From: DATKMS01 sp035541735
Lineage (GTDB): Bacteria; Desulfobacterota; Binatia; HRBIN30
Assembly (NCBI GenBank): GCA_035541735.1
Contig: DATKMS010000436.1
Coordinates: forward strand, 1 to 6,904
DNA: 6,904 nucleotides
Direction: 5' to 3'
This document shows positions 5,632 to 6,904 of this stretch, in pieces. A program made the translations under genes and the position numbers. The stretch's first letter is position 1. Every line of letters starts with the position of its first letter. The notes under the pieces are model-generated. The model searched no databases. It saw only the letters and a program-made list of their open reading frames with translations, and was not told where the DNA came from.

Positions 5632-5680
5632 GCTCCGGAGGGGCGACACCCACCAGCCAGGGGTGGAAGCCCCTGGCTGT
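5631..5680. repeat. REP-like bipartite hairpin repeat
   Basis: The first hairpin is 5632-5636/5640-5644 (5 bp, one G-U, GGA loop) in AGCTCCGGAGGGGCGAC. A 9-nt spacer follows. The second is a perfect 10-bp stem, 5654-5663/5670-5679, in CCAGGGG-TGGAAG-CCCCTGG. The pair (CTCCGGAGGGGCG plus CCAGGGGTGGAAGCCCCTGG) has the look of interspersed REP-like elements I recall from planctomycete and other environmental genomes; that resemblance is from memory. The single copy here abuts the recombinase relic. Confidence 0.6.
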
Positions 5681-5753
5681 CAGCCTGCTGGTTCACGTTT
5701 CACGACACCTGCGCGTGTTGACCCGGCCTTCGCCGTAGTCCACAAGCCAGGCC

Positions 5754-6641
5754 ATGCGGATGTGGTGGTTCAGGACGAAACGATTGCGGGTGTCGGGTGC
5801 GGCCGCCTTGATTGCCTGCGCTTTCTGGGGCTGTCGTTTGGCCAAGGCACCCGTGCCGCCCGCCGTACAGCCGATCACCATGGAAGCGCTTCATCAATCG
5901 GGCGGGGTGCCGGCGGGATGGAAGTTCTCCCCTCCGCGGGGCGACGCCGCGGCCGGCCGCCGGGCGTTCGTGGACCTTGGTTGCTACACCTGCCACGCGG
6001 TTCGCGATGAGCGCTTTCCCGCACTGGCTGCGGGCGATAAGCGGCCCGGTCCCGAGCTCACCGGCATGGGCAGTCATCACCCGGCGGAGTACTTCGCCGA
6101 GTCCATTCTGAACCCGAACGCAGTGCTGGTAGACGGCCCGGGGTACCTGGGACCGGATGGCCGCTCGATCATGCCTGCGTACCCGGACATGACACTGGCG
6201 CAACTGGCCAACCTCGTGGCGTATCTGCAGAGCCTCACCGTGGACGGAGATGCGACGCATGTGCATCATTTGATCGCGCCTGCAGCCGCTGGCGCAGCTG
6301 CAGCGACGACGCCGGAGGCGGCGGTGTTCCTCGTCGAGGTCAACGAGGTATCGCCACAGCAGCTCAAGGCCTTCGACGATTGGTTCGGTCAAAGTGGCAT
6401 GGACGATTTGAAGAGCTTCACGGGTTTCGTCAGCTTGCAGACGTTTGTCAATCGTACCGTGGGCCAGCGGCAATTGGTAACCGTCTTCGGGTTTGCCGAT
6501 GAGGCGGCGCTGCAGGACTTCCTCACGCAGGCACAGGCTGCCGCGGCCCCCCCGGAGATTCGAGCCTTGGTGCGCCGTGGCAAGGGCAGTGTCTTCCATT
6601 CCACCTTGCTCTACAAAGCCCCCGGCCTGTCGCTGCCCTGA
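5754..6641 (+). CDS. Exported mono-haem cytochrome c fused to a C-terminal alpha/beta-barrel-like domain
   Basis: 295 aa; ATG 5754 chosen, with ATG 5760 as an alternative two codons in. No strong ribosome binding site. The leader is basic (RTKRLR, 7-12) then hydrophobic, with LIAC (19-22) fitting a lipobox, so it may be a lipoprotein; FWGC (24-27) is a weaker alternative. Residues 60-163 are a cytochrome c domain: GDAAAGRRAFVDLGCYTCH with C77, C80 and H81, then PGPELTG (98-104), and SIMPAYPDM (138-146), where M140 or M146 is the likely axial ligand, then the closing helix LANLVAYLQSL (151-161). After an Ala-rich linker (about 175-188), residues 189-290 (VFLVEVNEVSPQQLKAFDDWF...LVTVFGFADEAALQDFL) resemble dimeric alpha/beta-barrel proteins of the ABM/EthD kind. 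Electron transfer in the periplasm is likely; the role of the C-terminal domain is unknown. It stands alone, downstream of mobile-element relics. Confidence 0.82.
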   Translation: MRMWWFRTKRLRVSGAAALIACAFWGCRLAKAPVPPAVQPITMEALHQSGGVPAGWKFSPPRGDAAAGRRAFVDLGCYTCHAVRDERFPALAAGDKRPGPELTGMGSHHPAEYFAESILNPNAVLVDGPGYLGPDGRSIMPAYPDMTLAQLANLVAYLQSLTVDGDATHVHHLIAPAAAGAAAATTPEAAVFLVEVNEVSPQQLKAFDDWFGQSGMDDLKSFTGFVSLQTFVNRTVGQRQLVTVFGFADEAALQDFLTQAQAAAAPPEIRALVRRGKGSVFHSTLLYKAPGLSLP

Positions 6642-6651
6642 GCGGTGCTTG

Positions 6652-6665
6652 CCCACCCTCGTGGG
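6652..6665 (+). terminator. Short hairpin after the cytochrome gene
   Basis: CCCAC 6652-6656 pairs with GTGGG 6661-6665 around CCTC, starting 11 nt after the stop at 6641. The stem is only 5 bp and no T-run follows, so it is a weak terminator candidate. Confidence 0.25.
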
Positions 6666-6673
6666 AGGATGAA

Positions 6674-6704
6674 ATTTGCGTCGGTGGGGCAAATCCTTTA
6701 CGAT
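6674..6704 (+). promoter_or_regulatory. Putative promoter with overlapping inverted repeat, for the aminotransferase gene
   Basis: TTGCGT (6676-6681) and TACGAT (6699-6704) are separated by 17 nt, the ideal sigma-70 spacing, each with partial consensus match. An inverted repeat ATTTGC (6674-6679) / GCAAAT (6689-6694) overlaps the -35 and spacer and could be an operator. The surrounding 6665-6720 is AT-richer than the rest of the window. It would give a 5' leader of about 77 nt. Confidence 0.35.
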
Positions 6705-6787
6705 GCGACAAAATTTCGTGTTCGTGCTGCCGTGAGGAATTTCGCCGAGGTTGGCGGGAGCTTGCAGCGCGGGCGCCAAGCGAGGCC

Positions 6788-6904
6788 ATGGACTCAACAG
6801 ATTTTCCGCGCATCAAGCGTCTTCCACCCTACGTCTTCAACATCATCGGCGACCTCCGGCAGAAGGCGCGGCGGGCGGGTGAGGACATCATCGACTTCGG
6901 CATG
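6788..6904 (+). CDS. N-terminus of an AlaC/YfdZ-like PLP aminotransferase (3' partial)
   Basis: The ATG at 6788 opens a frame of 39 codons to the window end. It reads DFPRIKRLPPYVFNIIGDL, then RQKARRAGEDIIDFGM. This is the conserved start of class I/II PLP-dependent aminotransferases of the AlaC / LL-diaminopimelate aminotransferase-like group (F-x-RIKRLPPYVF...ARRxGEDIIDFGMGNPD). Members make alanine or related amino acids in the cytosol using pyridoxal phosphate; the PLP lysine and substrate-binding residues lie beyond the window. GAGG at 6782-6785 is too close to the ATG for a normal ribosome binding site. No signal peptide. It is preceded by a 146-nt gap with a plausible own promoter, so it begins a separate unit from the cytochrome gene. 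Confidence 0.82.
   Translation, partial: MDSTDFPRIKRLPPYVFNIIGDLRQKARRAGEDIIDFGM

Larger units (their letters stand above)
5327..5753. other. Non-coding, scarred stretch between antitoxin and cytochrome gene
   Basis: 5327-5492 holds no gene I can support. A weak 5-bp inverted repeat (GCGTT 5327-5331, AACGC 5343-5347) follows the antitoxin stop and could act as a terminator. 5493-5680 holds the recombinase relic and the REP-like repeat listed separately. 5681-5753 is the leader of the cytochrome gene; TTGACC at 5718-5723 resembles a -35 box but has no convincing -10 partner. Confidence 0.6.

Noticed and set aside
5718..5723. TTGACC as a -35 box for the cytochrome gene
   Set aside because: Good match alone, but no acceptable -10 lies 16 to 18 nt downstream.
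5700..6797. Long minus-strand open frame of 365 codons opposite the cytochrome gene
   Set aside because: It is antisense to a gene with a clear CxxCH cytochrome domain, reads as Arg/His-rich sequence without recognisable motifs, and is a product of high GC content.

Overview
The window is GC-rich bacterial DNA, probably from an uncultured Gram-negative lineage. Almost every intact gene except the toxin-antitoxin pair and the last one encodes an exported protein: secretory or lipoprotein leaders, CxxCH c-type haem motifs, Pro/Thr-rich linkers and two-EF-hand dockerin-like C-termini. That secretome style suggests a deltaproteobacterial-type group (Binatota/Desulfobacterota/Myxococcota-like). 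This is an inference from style only, because no rRNA or marker gene is present.

Layout. (1) 2-2295 is a tight + strand operon. It holds the 3' part of an MbnP-like copper protein, an MbnH-like di-haem MauG/CCP-family enzyme that carries an extra dockerin-like tail, and a small exported Cys/Met/His protein. In the characterised MbnP/MbnH pair, MbnH oxidises a Trp of MbnP to kynurenine, which helps bind copper. (2) 2407-4340 holds two tandem paralogous secreted proteins of a family I do not recognise. Both leaders end just before a His-Gly, so mature N-terminal histidines are likely, and both share an HxHPE[YW] motif. A copper-binding role is therefore a testable hypothesis. One paralogue ends in a Cys-containing helical domain, the other in a Thr/Pro linker plus dockerin-like module. 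A strong hairpin lies between them. (3) 4341-4811 is non-coding: an orphan dockerin tail in another frame, a degenerate ~41-bp tandem repeat, and GC-rich hairpins. (4) 4812-5326 is a two-gene toxin-antitoxin-type pair with an ATGA overlap; the second gene ends inside a long hairpin resembling an integron attC site. (5) 5327-5753 is a scar: the frameshifted C-terminal relic of a tyrosine recombinase on the minus strand, abutted by a two-hairpin REP-like repeat. (6) 5754-6641 encodes an exported mono-haem cytochrome c fused to what looks like a dimeric alpha/beta-barrel domain. (7) 6788-6904 is the first 39 codons of an AlaC-like PLP aminotransferase, the start of a housekeeping region.

Regions 1 and 2 read as one periplasmic copper-handling locus: a copper protein, its maturation oxidase, a thiol-rich metal-binding candidate and two N-terminal-His candidates. 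Regions 3 to 5 look like an accessory, recombination-prone insertion between that locus and the housekeeping region. The most novel content is the N-terminal-His paralogue pair, the dockerin-bearing MbnH, and the cytochrome c/alpha-beta-barrel fusion.
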